Source of the DNA: Viola odorata
Taxonomy: Eukaryota; Streptophyta; Magnoliopsida; Malpighiales; Violaceae
Length of the DNA: 64,000 nt
NCBI GenBank assembly: GCA_963691705.1
Contig: OY829539.1
Coordinates: 39,193,656 to 39,257,655 of the forward strand
Direction of reading: 5' to 3'
Position 1 is the stretch's first letter. Each line of letters begins with the position of its first letter. A program made the position numbers and the translations under genes. This document shows positions 18,335 to 27,978 of this stretch, in pieces. The notes beneath the pieces are model-generated. The model was not told where the DNA came from. It did not search any database and was given only the letters and a program-made list of their open reading frames with translations.

Positions 18335-19639
18335 TGATTTCTTCTAAATGTTTATAGAATTGTTTTTGTATTTCATCTCTTTCTTCTTTGGTGAATCCTT
18401 TAAAAAACGTCTCTCTTAACCCTTTTTTATTAGGATGGTAAAAGTCTTTTTGTAATAATTCTTTGTTTATTTTAAATTCTTGTTTTAGCATATTTACCTA
18501 GTTATTAGTATATCGCATATCACTTTCTGTTGGTGATGGTGATCTAAGAGTTTCTTGTTCACCGGTTTGAAAACTTTCTTGATCAGTGTAAAAGGGTTGA
18601 GGAATATTTCTATTAAAGTCTACTCCGGCTAATACAGAATTAGACTGGCTTCTTATTAATCTGGATTTGGGAATTTCCATTGTGCTTGCTAATCTCCTAG
18701 AGTCTATTATACTTTGGGTATTTGATAGGGCCATTCTAGTGATATTTATACTTCTTCTATGTGGTTCGAATACATGTTTAATATTTCCTTGATCATCTTC
18801 TTCTATTATGGTAGGTTGAATTCTAGGGACTACTGATGCGGCTTCATTTAGATTTGGCAAAATCCATTCTTCTGGAAAGGTTACTTCATTCCATTTTATG
18901 ACTCTTGGTATTTGTATAGAAGCATGTTTCGTATTGATTTCTATTAAAAGTGTTTCCTGTTTTGGTGACTTTCTTAATGCTCTTGGGTTTATATTGGTTG
19001 ACATGACTTTATAATAAATTCTATATATTAGGGCAATATTTTTTGATCCTTCTATCATATTATCTGGTGTTTTAATATTTAATGTTAGGACTCTGAGAAT
19101 ATTTGGATCTGTCAAGGATACTGTAAAATTTGGAAAGCAATTGAGGTATACTGGTCCTTTTACCAAATTAGAGCTAAACAAGGCTAATAACGAATCATTA
19201 AATGATTTAAACCTTGCATCTCTTAAACACATAAGTATGCATGATTTTGTATTTTTTTCTAAAAAGTCTTACCTGATTTTCTTCAATGAGTTGTCTAGTG
19301 TCTTCTCTTGGATTTAAAGGGAGGGTTCGTTCTGTAGTTTCTATAACATAATCTTGGAATAGGTTGAATTTTCCAATTTCGTATATTTCTTCTTTCCTTA
19401 CTGTTGGTATAGTCCAATTTTGTAGTCTTTGTTCTATCTCTGCTATTCTAGTCTCCTGCCTATTATAGTCTTCTAATTCTAACTGTTCGTCCATGAGTGA
19501 CTCATTATCAGTATCGTGAGTAACTTGACTAGAACTGCCAAAAAACCTCACAATTCTCTTCATGCTAATTGAGCTTAGACACAATTGTTCGTTTTGAAGA
19601 TAAGAATAAAGGTTTTGATTTTCTTCCTTTCTTTTATTC
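18335..19639 (-). pseudogene. Caulimovirid movement-protein region (inverted relative to the other viral genes)
   Basis: Reading leftwards: a Gln/Glu-rich lead (IAEIEQRLQNWTIPTV), then the core with LVKGPVYLNCFPNFTVSLTD and IYRIYYKVM, which I recognise as the caulimovirid 30K-type movement protein. A basic, Ser-rich tail follows. This protein lets virus pass plasmodesmata. A frame change near 19255 in a T/A run and a TAG at 18498-18500 break it; the frame continues to about 18335. On its right it is fused in frame to Tat-R gene B (junction near 19670). Orientation is opposite to the coat-protein/pol block. Confidence 0.72.
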
Positions 19640-19669
19640 CAAATATCTGTTAGTAACTTAATCGGGACC
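19640..19669 (-). repeat. Right arm of the 30-bp perfect inverted repeat
   Basis: Mate of 18236-18265; the two arms are 1374 bp apart. It marks the boundary between viral movement-protein sequence on the left and Tat-R antisense gene B on the right. Confidence 0.85.
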
Positions 19670-20574
19670 CTCCTCCCCATGAATCTGCACAAAGCAGTCA
19701 GACATGATACCGACAGTGGTCTCAATTTACCATTTACGCCTTTCTGCGACTCCCTCTCTAGTGCGGCTTTCTCTTCTTTCAATGCTGTCTTTTCTTCCAC
19801 CAGCGCGACATTCTTAGCCCTCTCTACCGTCAGAGCAGCGTCAAGATCAAACACCGTAGTGGCCTCTTGCTCTCTAGCATCCTTCAAGTCCTTCTTGGCC
19901 ATCACCAAGGCCAGCACCAACTTTTGGCATTCCCCCGATAGTTTCTTCTTTTCTTCTTGCTCCTTGGCAAGTTCTTCGGAAAGCTGACGATGAGCGATGT
20001 AAAGCCCATCTGAGGTAGAAGTAAGAGAGGTAACCTTGTGCGACATATGCTGGGCCCAGTAGTGGAACCCAGAAGAGAACAAGGTGGAACGCAATAAACA
20101 CATTTGCTCGTCAGCAGTTCGAGAAAGAAAAGCCTCCTCCTCCTCCAGGGTCGTTAACGCATAAGCGGCTAAGAAGGAAGAAATGTCGCCCCCAACAGCC
20201 GCGAACCTAGATCTGTGCAATTTACTCAAGTCAAGTCGATGAGTAACGGGACCAGACTCAGCCATCGAACTCAAATCGGCCATGAGATGGGGCGTAACAA
20301 CCCCACCAGGCCTATACATCGAGGCATTTAAGGGAACAAAAAATAGATTAGTTGGAGATGGAGGTTGATTAGAAGAAATGCCCCCATGAAGCCCAAAGGA
20401 ACCATGAGATTGAAAGGTCGAAAAACCGGCCCCGGTTAAGTCCTCGTTGAAACCCATGACGTGGGAGAAGGAAGGAGGAAGTGATGAGTCGAAGGAATTA
20501 GGCGAAGCATCAAAGGACCTAGAAACGCCCACAGCTCCCAAAAGATTAGAAGACTGACCGCCAGAAGGCGTCAT
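19670..20574 (-). pseudogene. Antisense gene B of Tat-R, C-terminal coiled-coil part, fused to viral movement-protein sequence
   Basis: The first 300 residues match 3326-4350 of Tat-L: FDASPNSFDSSL, MADLSSMAESGPVTHRLDLS, FAAVGGDISS, FHYWAQHM and a coiled coil (QLSEELAKEQEEKKKLSGEC). The open frame then crosses the inverted-repeat arm into viral sequence and ends at 19207. The ATG at 20574 overlaps the TGA ending the preceding gene B exon (ATGA), which suggests a frameshift inside an originally continuous coding region. Function is unknown. Confidence 0.68.
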
Positions 20575-21946
20575 CGAAGCAAAAATGCTAGCATTCCCCC
20601 TTCATTGATAACAGAACCCGTTGGCAAGTTCTCGTTTTCCCCGTCATGTCGCGGCCTCTTGTCAGGATGTCGAAATACATGGGTCAGGTCCATGTTGTCT
20701 GTTGGCGACAAGTGAGCAGAGGCAACAACGGTATCCTGCAGAAAGAAACATTAAGAAGGGTAAGAAAGCAAAAGAAAATACTAAAGAGCGTTAAGAAGCA
20801 ATGGGTGAGACAACGCAGCCATGAAAGAAATGCCTACAGTGATAATATCGTTAACCGGTACCTCCGGAGAAGCCGCCGCGCTTGAAGGTGGGGTAAGGGC
20901 GGCAACGCATCTTGTCTTCTTCTTTTTTCCTTTTTGTGGGAACCCGGGAAGAAGACGCTTGAGCAGAAGCGACAACAACGGATACAACCGAAATAGAAAC
21001 GGGAATGGTGGCAGTTCCCTCACCGACCGGAGAAGAAGGCGCTTGGATGGGATTTACAGTCATAGTAGGTGGTACGACAGGATTAGCAGCCGCGCCGGCA
21101 ACGGCAGCAGCTTTCTCTTTCTCCCTTCTTCTTAGAGCCCTTCTCTCCCGTCTCCTAATGCTTTCAGGCTTCCAAGCAGGCTCAGGAACTGCACAATCAC
21201 GATATAATGTGAGCATTAGTATCGCCTAAAATTACAAAGAAAATGACACAACACTCACTCTCAACAAAGGCTCGAATATCAGTCCCGCACGCCAGGTTGC
21301 GAGTGTGAACGCTGATGTCCAATTCGAGCAGTTTGTCTAACCAGCCTTGCTTAGGTAAAGGAAGAACCCCCCGTCGACCCTAGGTACTATCACGAATACT
21401 ATGGTTAAAACCGGTCCGCCACCGGGGACTAGGCAGTTCAATGACAAAAAATTCAGTGGAAGACTCAATGTTCAGGAGCTTCCAGGTGAAGGGTTTAAGC
21501 GAGTCATCGTCATAACAGGGCGATATCGCTAGCACACCCCTACGGCTATACAATTGAAAAAGTGATTTAAGTAATAAAAGGGAAGGAGCGTTAATCCCTT
21601 TATATTTACAGAGTTCTAGAAACGCGTAAATGCAACAGTACGCGTTGGGAGTTAACTGAATAGGATTCACATCCAGAGAAAAAAACAACCTTTCAATGAA
21701 AGAATTAAGAGGAAACTGGAAACCATAGCCAAACATCTTGGCATAGAAAAACCTACTGTTGCCGGATAATACACTATTAAGGCGCATTGAATTAGAGGCA
21801 ACAAAAATTGTACAATCCTCAAGAATATGGGCATTGTGTCTGGTTAAATGTTCTTGAAGTATGGCTGCGGAGGCGATGGTGGTAACAATATTCTTAATTT
21901 TTTCCTCATCAATAGACTTGGGCCGAGAATGGTGAGTTCTAGCCAT
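20573..21946 (-). pseudogene. Antisense gene B of Tat-R, N-terminal part with PF04195-like domain and two introns
   Basis: Start ATG at 21946 in a GCCATGGCT context. Exon 1 is 21946-21259, intron 1 is 21258-21189 (70 nt, GTGAGT to GTGCAG, GATACTAATG inside), exon 2 is 21188-20838, intron 2 is 20837-20736 (102 nt, weak donor GTAGGC, acceptor TTTCTGCAG), and exon 3 runs from 20735 to the TGA at 20573. The domain shows FGYGFQFPLNSFIERLF and LTPNAYCCIYAFLELCKYKG, parallel to Tat-L. Exon 2 has PESIRRRERRALRRREKEK. Defects are an in-frame TAG near 21380 and a one-base frameshift near 20950 in an A-run. The phase-1 junction of intron 1 agrees with Tat-L. Confidence 0.7.
21189..21258 (-). other. Intron 1 of antisense gene B (Tat-R)
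   Basis: 70 nt, GTGAGT start, GATACTAATG internal, GTGCAG end; phase 1. Same length, phase and branch-like motif as the Tat-L intron, but with many other bases changed. Confidence 0.75.
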
Positions 21947-22114
21947 GGCGAAAAATAAAGAAAAGATGAAGAAGATGACAGATGAGGATACAAATACCTT
22001 TCTGGGAGAAAAACTCAAAACGCCCAGATGATGGAAAGAAGAAACACCAGTCGGCTCGAGAAGGTGAAGAGAAAATAGAATAACAAAAGAGGGGAAAAAG
22101 AAACATGTGTTGGG

Positions 22115-22122
22115 TTTTATAA
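22115..22122 (-). promoter_or_regulatory. Putative TATA box of Tat-R antisense gene B
   Basis: TTATAAAACCCAA on the coding strand, 176 nt before the ATG at 21946, the same spacing as in Tat-L. Confidence 0.6.
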
Positions 22123-22246
22123 CCCTAGCAGTTAGACAAAACGACTGTTGTAACAGTCGTCGCGTGTGTGATGCGTTACAAAGAAAAGACGCAAGCAATG
22201 AGTATGATTCTAGAGAAGTGAGAAGACGCTTTGATCTCACCAATTC

Positions 22247-22868
22247 CTAGGGCACACCAACCCCTAGTGCCTCCACGAACAGACACGTGTATTCTAGCCA
22301 TCATTAATCCCCTCTCGCATTAATAAGGGAATCTCAAGCATTAAATGCTCTGAAAAGTGGAGTCGATTTTCAAACCAAGATAGGCGTAATAACGCGGAGA
22401 CCAAGATAATGCAGCGCAACATTAACTCCACTGGCAGCTGTTGAGATAATGCAAAGGAAAGGGATAACGCGACAAAGATCAATCGGTCATTTAAAGGAGA
22501 ATTCTAGACGTTGTTACAAGGAAGACGTTATTAATTATTACAAACTGAATGACATTGATGTTTGAAGTGAAAAAGGAATAGCAATTAACAGAGACGAGTG
22601 GAGTCTTTGACGTCCTCTGCGGCATCAGCACCATCCGATTACGGGAGCGCCTCAGTATTGGCGCCGTCACCTCCCTCTTCCTCTCCTGAAGAAAGAAAAC
22701 CTTCTTTGCTCCCGTCTATCTCATTCATTTTTTCAGAGGCATAATCGGTTGTCTTAGCAGGATCGAAAGTCCTACTGCGATAGTAGTCCGCGAATCGTTG
22801 TCTTTTTCTTCCACCAGCGTATCTTTGAGGGAACCTTTGCTAAATCCACATTGCAAGCCAATATCTCT
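22247..22868. other. Decayed end of Tat-R gene A and spacer to gene B
   Basis: On the minus strand short blocks resemble the Tat-L gene A C-terminus (DLAKVPSK, WWK, then Lys-rich) in mixed frames with stops; this part of gene A is frameshifted. The rest, about 22250-22560, shows no coding support and is AT-rich. Confidence 0.5.
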
Positions 22869-23975
22869 TCAGAGAGAAGAGAACTTTTCTTTGTCAGCTG
22901 CCACCAACTCCACCTCTAAAAACTCAACTTTGGCTTTCCCCTTCGATCTCTCCCTTGCAAGTTCAGCGCGGCAATCATTCAGCTCCGCCAAGGTACAATT
23001 CTGAAGTCGCGCTAACTCCGTCACTTTAGTCAAGGCGGCATCCAGTTGCTCTCTTGAGTCGGATGAACCTCGAAGCTTGTCACCATGAGCCTTAATAAAG
23101 TGATGCACTTTGCGGAAGCCGACCAGTGCATCGTTCAGAATGTGCGCGTGCTGAATATCGGGGGGAAGCCGCGGCAACTCTTCTTTAACCTCAGGTGAGC
23201 CAAATATCTCACCTACCAGGAAGGATGTCGGTTGATCTCGTGATAACGGGTCCGACACCCCTAAGGCACAAAGCCCGCTAGTGCCAAAGGTGGACAAATC
23301 CAATCGGTAAGAAGGAACCCCTTGAGGACCCTGAGGGGAAAGATTGGCGATAATAGAGGGAGTGGAACCCTTGGCAGAACTGTCGATACCCGAAATGGAA
23401 GTAAAGAATAACGACTGAGGACCCCCCGTCGGTGGGTCAGGAAGTACCCTTGAGCTAGGAGTTGGCACTACCACGTCAGGAATGCAAGAGGAAATGGGAG
23501 AGTCGAGGGTGTTAGTCGGCGGAAGCGAATCTGCCGTCAGCGGAGCTTCAGTGACCGTTGGAGGAATGATAGTTGACGCCTCAGTAACCTTTGTCACTTG
23601 AGAAGTACTCACCACAGTAGAAACGTCAACCCTAATGGTGGGGACTTTGTCAACCTTTTTCGAAAAAATCCTAGTAGCCTGACCATCTTTCTCCAGTTCG
23701 AGTTTCTTCCGTTGAGTTGCGGAAGCATGGCGAAGCTCTGTCTCGATATCCATATCCTCGCTATCACTGTCAATTATCCTAGTTATGGGTCGACCCAAAG
23801 TTACTCCTCTGCCCCGAACCGGTAACCAATTGTCAAGAAAATGAGAGGTTCGAGCAGGAATACCGCGCTCTCCCCCTACCACTGTCTTAGTACTCCTCTT
23901 CTTCGGTGAAGTACTCTGATGGATGGAACTCTAGGTGGTGGAGAAGCTGGTAGTATTTGGAGCGGCACCAAATTC
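22869..23975 (-). pseudogene. Antisense gene A of Tat-R, Ser/Pro-rich and coiled-coil part
   Basis: The main ORF is 23882-22869, with the frame open somewhat further upstream. It matches 3-1343 of Tat-L: FLDNWLPVRGRGV, IDSDSEDMDIETELRHA, IANLSPQGPQGVPSYRLDLS, LCALGVSDPLSRDQP, DDCRAEL-like coiled coil (LNDCRAELARERSKGKAKV). It stops about 90 codons before the Tat-L end, after a frameshift near 22870. It is upstream of gene B on the same strand, as in Tat-L. Function is unknown. Confidence 0.68.
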
Positions 23976-24015
23976 AAAGGAGCATTATTCCCACCAGGTG
24001 ATTGACCCTCGGCAT

Positions 24016-24788
24016 CTTTTGCCAATGAAATATGTCAGAACAGCAAGCAAATCAAAGCGATAACATGAAAAGAGAAAAACTCACCCGTAACGCACTCTTC
24101 CAGGCGCCTGTATAAAGCGAATTCCTGAATACAGAAAGACGTATCTATCTCTAGCAAGGCGTTAGCATGAGCTAACTCATCCTTAGACAAAACTAGTGGG
24201 TTTACCCAGGCAGCACTAGTAATCTCTCGATTAAAGCCCCCGCGCCACAAATAAGAAGGCAGTTCAAGAATGAAGAAACCACTCTTCTAATCAGCCACAG
24301 TCTCCTCAAAGCCCTGAAACTTCTGCCAGAACGACTGCACAAACGCGTCATTCCACCTCGGGGCAATATCAACTAAGCAGTTGCGATAATTTAGGCTAAA
24401 GAATTTGCAGATTAAATTGACGGACGGAGTAAAGATACCCTTCGTCTCGCAAGCACGAAGAAAGGCATAAATCCCACACCAAGAAGATGGAGTTATCTGA
24501 GCAGGGTTAAGATCATATTGGCGCAACAATTTTTCTACAGAAGAATAAACTGGGAAACGAAAGCCATTAAGGAACATTTTAAAGTAAACCAGTCTATATT
24601 TTCCCCACAGTGGATCGTGAAGTCGCAGACCATCCTCGGGGACGATAGTGGAATAGCCAGGGGGAAAAGAGATACCATGACTCTAATTCGGCCCTCAGAA
24701 CCATTGTGCACGAAAAAATACTATGTGTTCTTTCGATCTCTGGATCTAAAGGTCTCTGAAAACCCTTGGTAGCTTTGGTCTTACGCAT
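24016..24788 (-). pseudogene. Antisense gene A of Tat-R, N-terminal PF04195-like part
   Basis: ATG at 24788, then in shifted frames a domain parallel to gene B: FLNGFRFPVYSSVEKLLRQY, LNPAQITPSSWCGIYAFLRAC, and later YLWRGGFNREI. A frameshift near 24590 and an in-frame stop near 24286 break it. A donor GTGAGT at 24084-24079 and an AG at 24016-24017 define a 69-nt candidate intron at the same place as intron 1 of gene B. This makes genes A and B structural paralogues: PF04195-like domain, short intron, Ser/Pro-rich linker, coiled coil. The Tat-L counterpart of this part is left of the window. Confidence 0.6.
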
Positions 24789-25291
24789 AGCGAACCAGTA
24801 AAAGAAAAACCAGAATAAAAGAGGAGCAAAATACCTTGAAGAAGAAAGTAATGAGTAGATCGTCGACACTGACGAATGGTGGGAGAAGTTTTCCTATAGC
24901 AAAAGAAGAAGCAGATAAAGAGAATAGTAGAGAAAAATTCAAAGCACGAGTAAAAGTGTGAGAAGAGGAGGGTTATTTCCTTTTAAAGGTCAAACCCAAT
25001 GACTGAGCAACCTATTAGAACAAGACACGCATAACACAAAAAAAGACACATTTATGGCTAAGCATTTATATCCTTGGAGGAAGGCGGTTAACAACTGGAA
25101 GTTGAAGAAACGGTTGCATCAAGCGGTAACCAACCGCTCAGCGTTAACTGCCCAATGATTGTAGAGTTAACGCGAGAATATAACGGCAAGAAAGTGAAAT
25201 TGGAGAGCGTTATTTTATTCATAAAAAGCCATACGACATCTACGACATGCATGACGCATAAGGATTAATCCTCATCAAGCCAATAGGAAGG
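24789..25291. other. Spacer between gene A and a small upstream ORF in Tat-R
   Basis: No coding support. On the minus strand a TTTAAAA box at 24981-24987, about 200 nt before the gene A ATG, could serve as its promoter; the evidence is weak. AT-rich. Confidence 0.35.
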
Positions 25292-25717
25292 CTAGTAGAA
25301 GTCATCTCCATCCGAAGACGGCCACTCCTCTTTAGCAAAAGGGAAAGGCTCGTCAACCCTTTTCTCTTGACCAGGTTTTGACGAACTTGACTCCCCCTTA
25401 GTGACAGAAACCACTAGCTCAGCACCGATATCGTTAGAGGAACCTCTTTCCACAAAATGACTAATGCGAGGAAACAGTTCATCGCCCTTCCGAATAGTAG
25501 GGACATGGAGGTCAAAAGGTACGTTGGTTGCCTTGAAGGCCTTCCTCTTCGGCCTCTTACGACCCTTGTGTCGGGACAGTCGTCTTTTCAGGCACGACGG
25601 AGAAGGGTCGTCAGAATCTGGTGAAGTCAGAGGAGTCGGTGGAGGATCACGTTCAGCGACATCCATAGAACATGAATCAGCCATAAAATCGTAAGCAATC
25701 TCAGTGGAGAAATGCAA
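25292..25717 (-). CDS. Small acidic/basic ORF in Tat-R, unknown
   Basis: 141 codons, possibly starting at the internal ATG of MADSCSMDVAERD (25684). It has a Pro/Ser/Asp-rich start (PPPTPLTSPDSDDPSPS), a strongly basic stretch that could be a nuclear localisation signal (KRRLSRHKGRKRPKRK), and an acidic C-terminus (EEWPSSDGDDFY). No family recognised. It has the same strand as genes A and B and lies upstream of gene A. With no second copy visible in the window, coding status is uncertain. Confidence 0.4.
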   Translation of the reverse strand: MHFSTEIAYDFMADSCSMDVAERDPPPTPLTSPDSDDPSPSCLKRRLSRHKGRKRPKRKAFKATNVPFDLHVPTIRKGDELFPRISHFVERGSSNDIGAELVVSVTKGESSSSKPGQEKRVDEPFPFAKEEWPSSDGDDFY

Positions 25718-26221
25718 AGAAGAAGATTAACAGGAAAAAGAAGAGAAAATCCCATTAAATAGTCAAAGTGAAGAGGCCTCCCCACCTTTTCGCACGCCCT
25801 TTCAGAAAAAATCAATGCGCTTCGAGAAGAATGGTCATAATTATAGAATTGGATTCTGTGATCACGCCTGTTAGGATTTCTCGCTGATCAAGAGACACCA
25901 AAAAACTGCCCAATTAGTTGATACTGAAGAAACGACGCAGAATTAATGCGGAACGATTCACAAGAATAATCGTCGCCACCTAGTGAGCAAGGAGAAACAA
26001 GTGTTGTAGAAGTCCAACCAATGGTAGACTCATTTTCAGTTGGGCTGATGTGGCACTCAACTGAAGCGTTAATAAGCATATCGAGAAAGGAAAGAAGTCA
26101 CAAGCAAGATAGCGAAAAGACACTTTATTTAATTATGGCCAAACAGCCCAAACATACATCCGCGTGCATACATCATGACACAAAAAGAAAAACAAAGGGA
26201 CGCGACGACAACAGCAAGCAG
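25718..26221. other. Tat-R 3' region, no gene seen
   Basis: AT-rich. It contains an 18-bp string (26029-26046) repeated exactly at 26764-26781 just before the LTR. Confidence 0.4.
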
Positions 26222-26605
26222 TCAGACATTGGACCCGGCGTCGTCCTCCCCTGGCACAACGGGAATCTCCCTCAGAGCATCTACAACAGAGGTCAGTTCG
26301 GAGGAGCAAACCCTCATCCCCTTCAAGCAACTCGTCAGCAAGTCCTTCCTGTACCGCAGCATGGTGGTGACCACCTCGATGTGGGAAACGGTGGCGGCCA
26401 ACTTCGTCACGCTCTCCAAAGGGCTGAAGTCCTCCAGGGAAGTTGCAAGCTGCCTGGACAGAAGAGGGGTCATCATCCCCTAAAGCTCCAAGATGTCCTC
26501 GGAGGTCTTGGTCATCATGGTCTCCAGGAAACCCATGTCAGCCTCAGTAAGATTCTTCAGAGTGTGGGCTTTGGAGATCAAGAAGTTTCTAGTCAGTTCA
26601 TCCAT
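26222..26605 (-). pseudogene. Small antisense ORF near the Tat-R 3' LTR, one internal stop
   Basis: ATG at 26605 (MDELTRNFLISKAHTLKNL) runs to a TAG at 26480-26482, then continues in frame through 26222 (LLSRQLATSLEDFSPLESV). About 127 codons, helical in character, slightly hydrophobic, with no recognised domain. It would be the most upstream of the antisense ORFs in the element. Its reality rests only on the length and evenness of the frame, so confidence is low. Confidence 0.3.
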
Positions 26606-26783
26606 GATGAAAATGCCAAAAGAAGTGCTAAAAATTTATAGGCCCAAAGAAAGGGCGGTTGAGAAGATGTGTCCCTCGAAAATCTAGCCACCCCGTTATC
26701 TCGAGGACCGTCAGGCATGACAGGGAAACAAGAGGAAGTGTTAGCCCTTGGTAAACACTCGGGCTCATTTTCAGTTGGGCTTA

Positions 26784-27252
26784 TGATAACAATAGAGGCA
26801 ATTCTAGGGGCATTATCGTCTTTACACTCAGCGATAAGGCCGGATTACTGCACCAATCGAGCGCGCCTCATCGAAGATATCGCCCTTCACCAAGCGAGGA
26901 ACCCAGGAATGGTCGACATCAGCGCGGGGGGAGGGTCTTACGCGTTATCTGCCCACGCGCACGACGTTATCCCATCCCAGGACAATAATGACGTCACTCG
27001 AGGCGTTATCTTTCCTAGATAACGCCCACCCCCTAGAGGTAACGCTCGCCTTTGCGCCTATAAATACCCCAACATTTAAGATGAGAGGTAAGCCTTTGAT
27101 TGCTAGTCGAAGTGTCATACTGACTTAAGCATCGGAGTGTCTACGCCGGAGCCCCCCCTCCGGCGCTTTGCAGGTACACTGGACGACGAGTATAGAAACT
27201 TCGAACGGCCATAGTCCTCACCCCTGGTTCCCCAGAAGTCCGAATCTTATCA
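26784..27252 (+). repeat. 3' LTR of Tat-R (469 bp)
   Basis: Starts TGATAACAAT, ends AATCTTATCA. TATA box TATAAATA at 27059-27066. The block from about 27119 to 27176 is almost identical to the Tat-L LTR, including a hairpin with 8-bp arms at 27144-27151 and 27158-27165. The following five bases are GCGGT; the matching left duplication would be outside the window or lost. Confidence 0.85.
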
Positions 27253-27401
27253 GCGGTGAATGCTCAAATCAACTTAGGTTCAATGGAATGACATAGTGTG
27301 CTATTTCTTGGGAGATTTGAAAATAGTGGGTGGTGTGTCAGCAGTAGCAAAAGGACATTTACAAGGAACCATGGTTCACACAAAGAAAATCCTAAGAAAG
27401 T

Positions 27402-27978
27402 TTATCTAAAAATTGAAAAATTTACCCAAAATAAAAACACAAATAAACAAACACATAAGTGTCCCTCCCCCACACTTAGGAAGCGAATTGTCCTCAATGT
27501 GAAGGAAGGACTCAAACAAGGGCATACGAAAATAAAGACAGAAAAATAAAAATCCAAAAAAGAAAGGAGTTCACCTATAATGAAGTGTACAAAATTATGC
27601 CCGAAGGCAAGAGAGTTGGGAGGGGAATGGAGGATCAAGGATTGGCAAGAGGTTGCAGCCTCTGTGCCAAGTCTTCGGAGAGCATATGGAGTTGAAGGAC
27701 GATGGAACGGAGGTGGGATCTTGATAATGGTTGGTGTGGTCGTGACCGGTACAGCTGGGGCAGGTGTAGTTGCCACCGGTGGCTGCACAGGAGGGGAGCG
27801 CACGGCAGGCCCTTTCTTAGATTTGGGAGATTTTCTGGTGGAAACTGGTGGTGGAGGAGTCTGTGCAGCCGCGGAAAGTGGTACAACGGCACGGGGAGGA
27901 GGCGGCCGGTGTGGTGGCCACCGGTGAGCCGCGGGTGACTCTATGGAACCTAGTTGCTGCGTGCTTTGATCTTGCCAT
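27402..27978 (-). pseudogene. Athila-2 downstream ORF, N-terminal remnant
   Basis: ATG at 27978 (MARSKHAATRFHRV) leads into a Pro/Thr/Ala-rich sequence (VQPPVATTPAPAVPVTTTPT) after a frame change. It lies after pol, where Athila elements carry an additional ORF sometimes called env-like. The remainder appears deleted; the last codons to 27402 run into untranslated sequence. Confidence 0.4.

Larger units (their letters stand above)
11891..19639. mobile_element. Endogenous pararetrovirus (Caulimoviridae), rearranged remnant
   Basis: The + strand carries the coat protein core, CCHC knuckle, retropepsin, RT and RNase H of a caulimovirid (11891-15440), a second ORF (15437-16664), an intergenic promoter (16804-17199) with a polyadenylation signal, and the beginning of another ORF (17393-18050). 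The movement-protein part is on the minus strand (18335-19639). No integrase is present, as expected for this family. The RT-RNase H without LTRs, together with a 30K-type movement protein, excludes an LTR retrotransposon. It resembles florendovirus or petuvirus groups, but genus assignment would need alignment. Stops and frameshifts in nearly every ORF show an old, inactive integration. The AT-rich composition contrasts with the flanking Tat sequence. Confidence 0.85.
19640..27252 (+). mobile_element. Second Tat-lineage element, 'Tat-R', 3' part only
   Basis: The orientation of the LTR (26784-27252) is plus, and the antisense genes are on the minus strand in the same order as in Tat-L: gene B C-terminus, gene B N-terminus, gene A C-terminus, gene A N-terminus, plus two small further ORFs before the LTR. 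The gag-pol half is not in the window: left of 19640 lies the pararetrovirus. The element is therefore interrupted or truncated. The LTR ends TTATCA at 27252, followed by GCGGT. Tat-L and Tat-R are the same family but diverged, so they are separate insertions. Confidence 0.85.

Noticed and set aside
18236..19669. A DNA transposon with 30-bp terminal inverted repeats
   Set aside because: Contents are viral movement-protein sequence, there is no transposase, and flanks show no target-site duplication; one arm is part of a Tat gene.
1..27252. Recent large inverted duplication of a single Tat element
   Set aside because: The two copies differ too much in ORFs and LTR body, and each LTR has its own flank; two independent insertions fit better.
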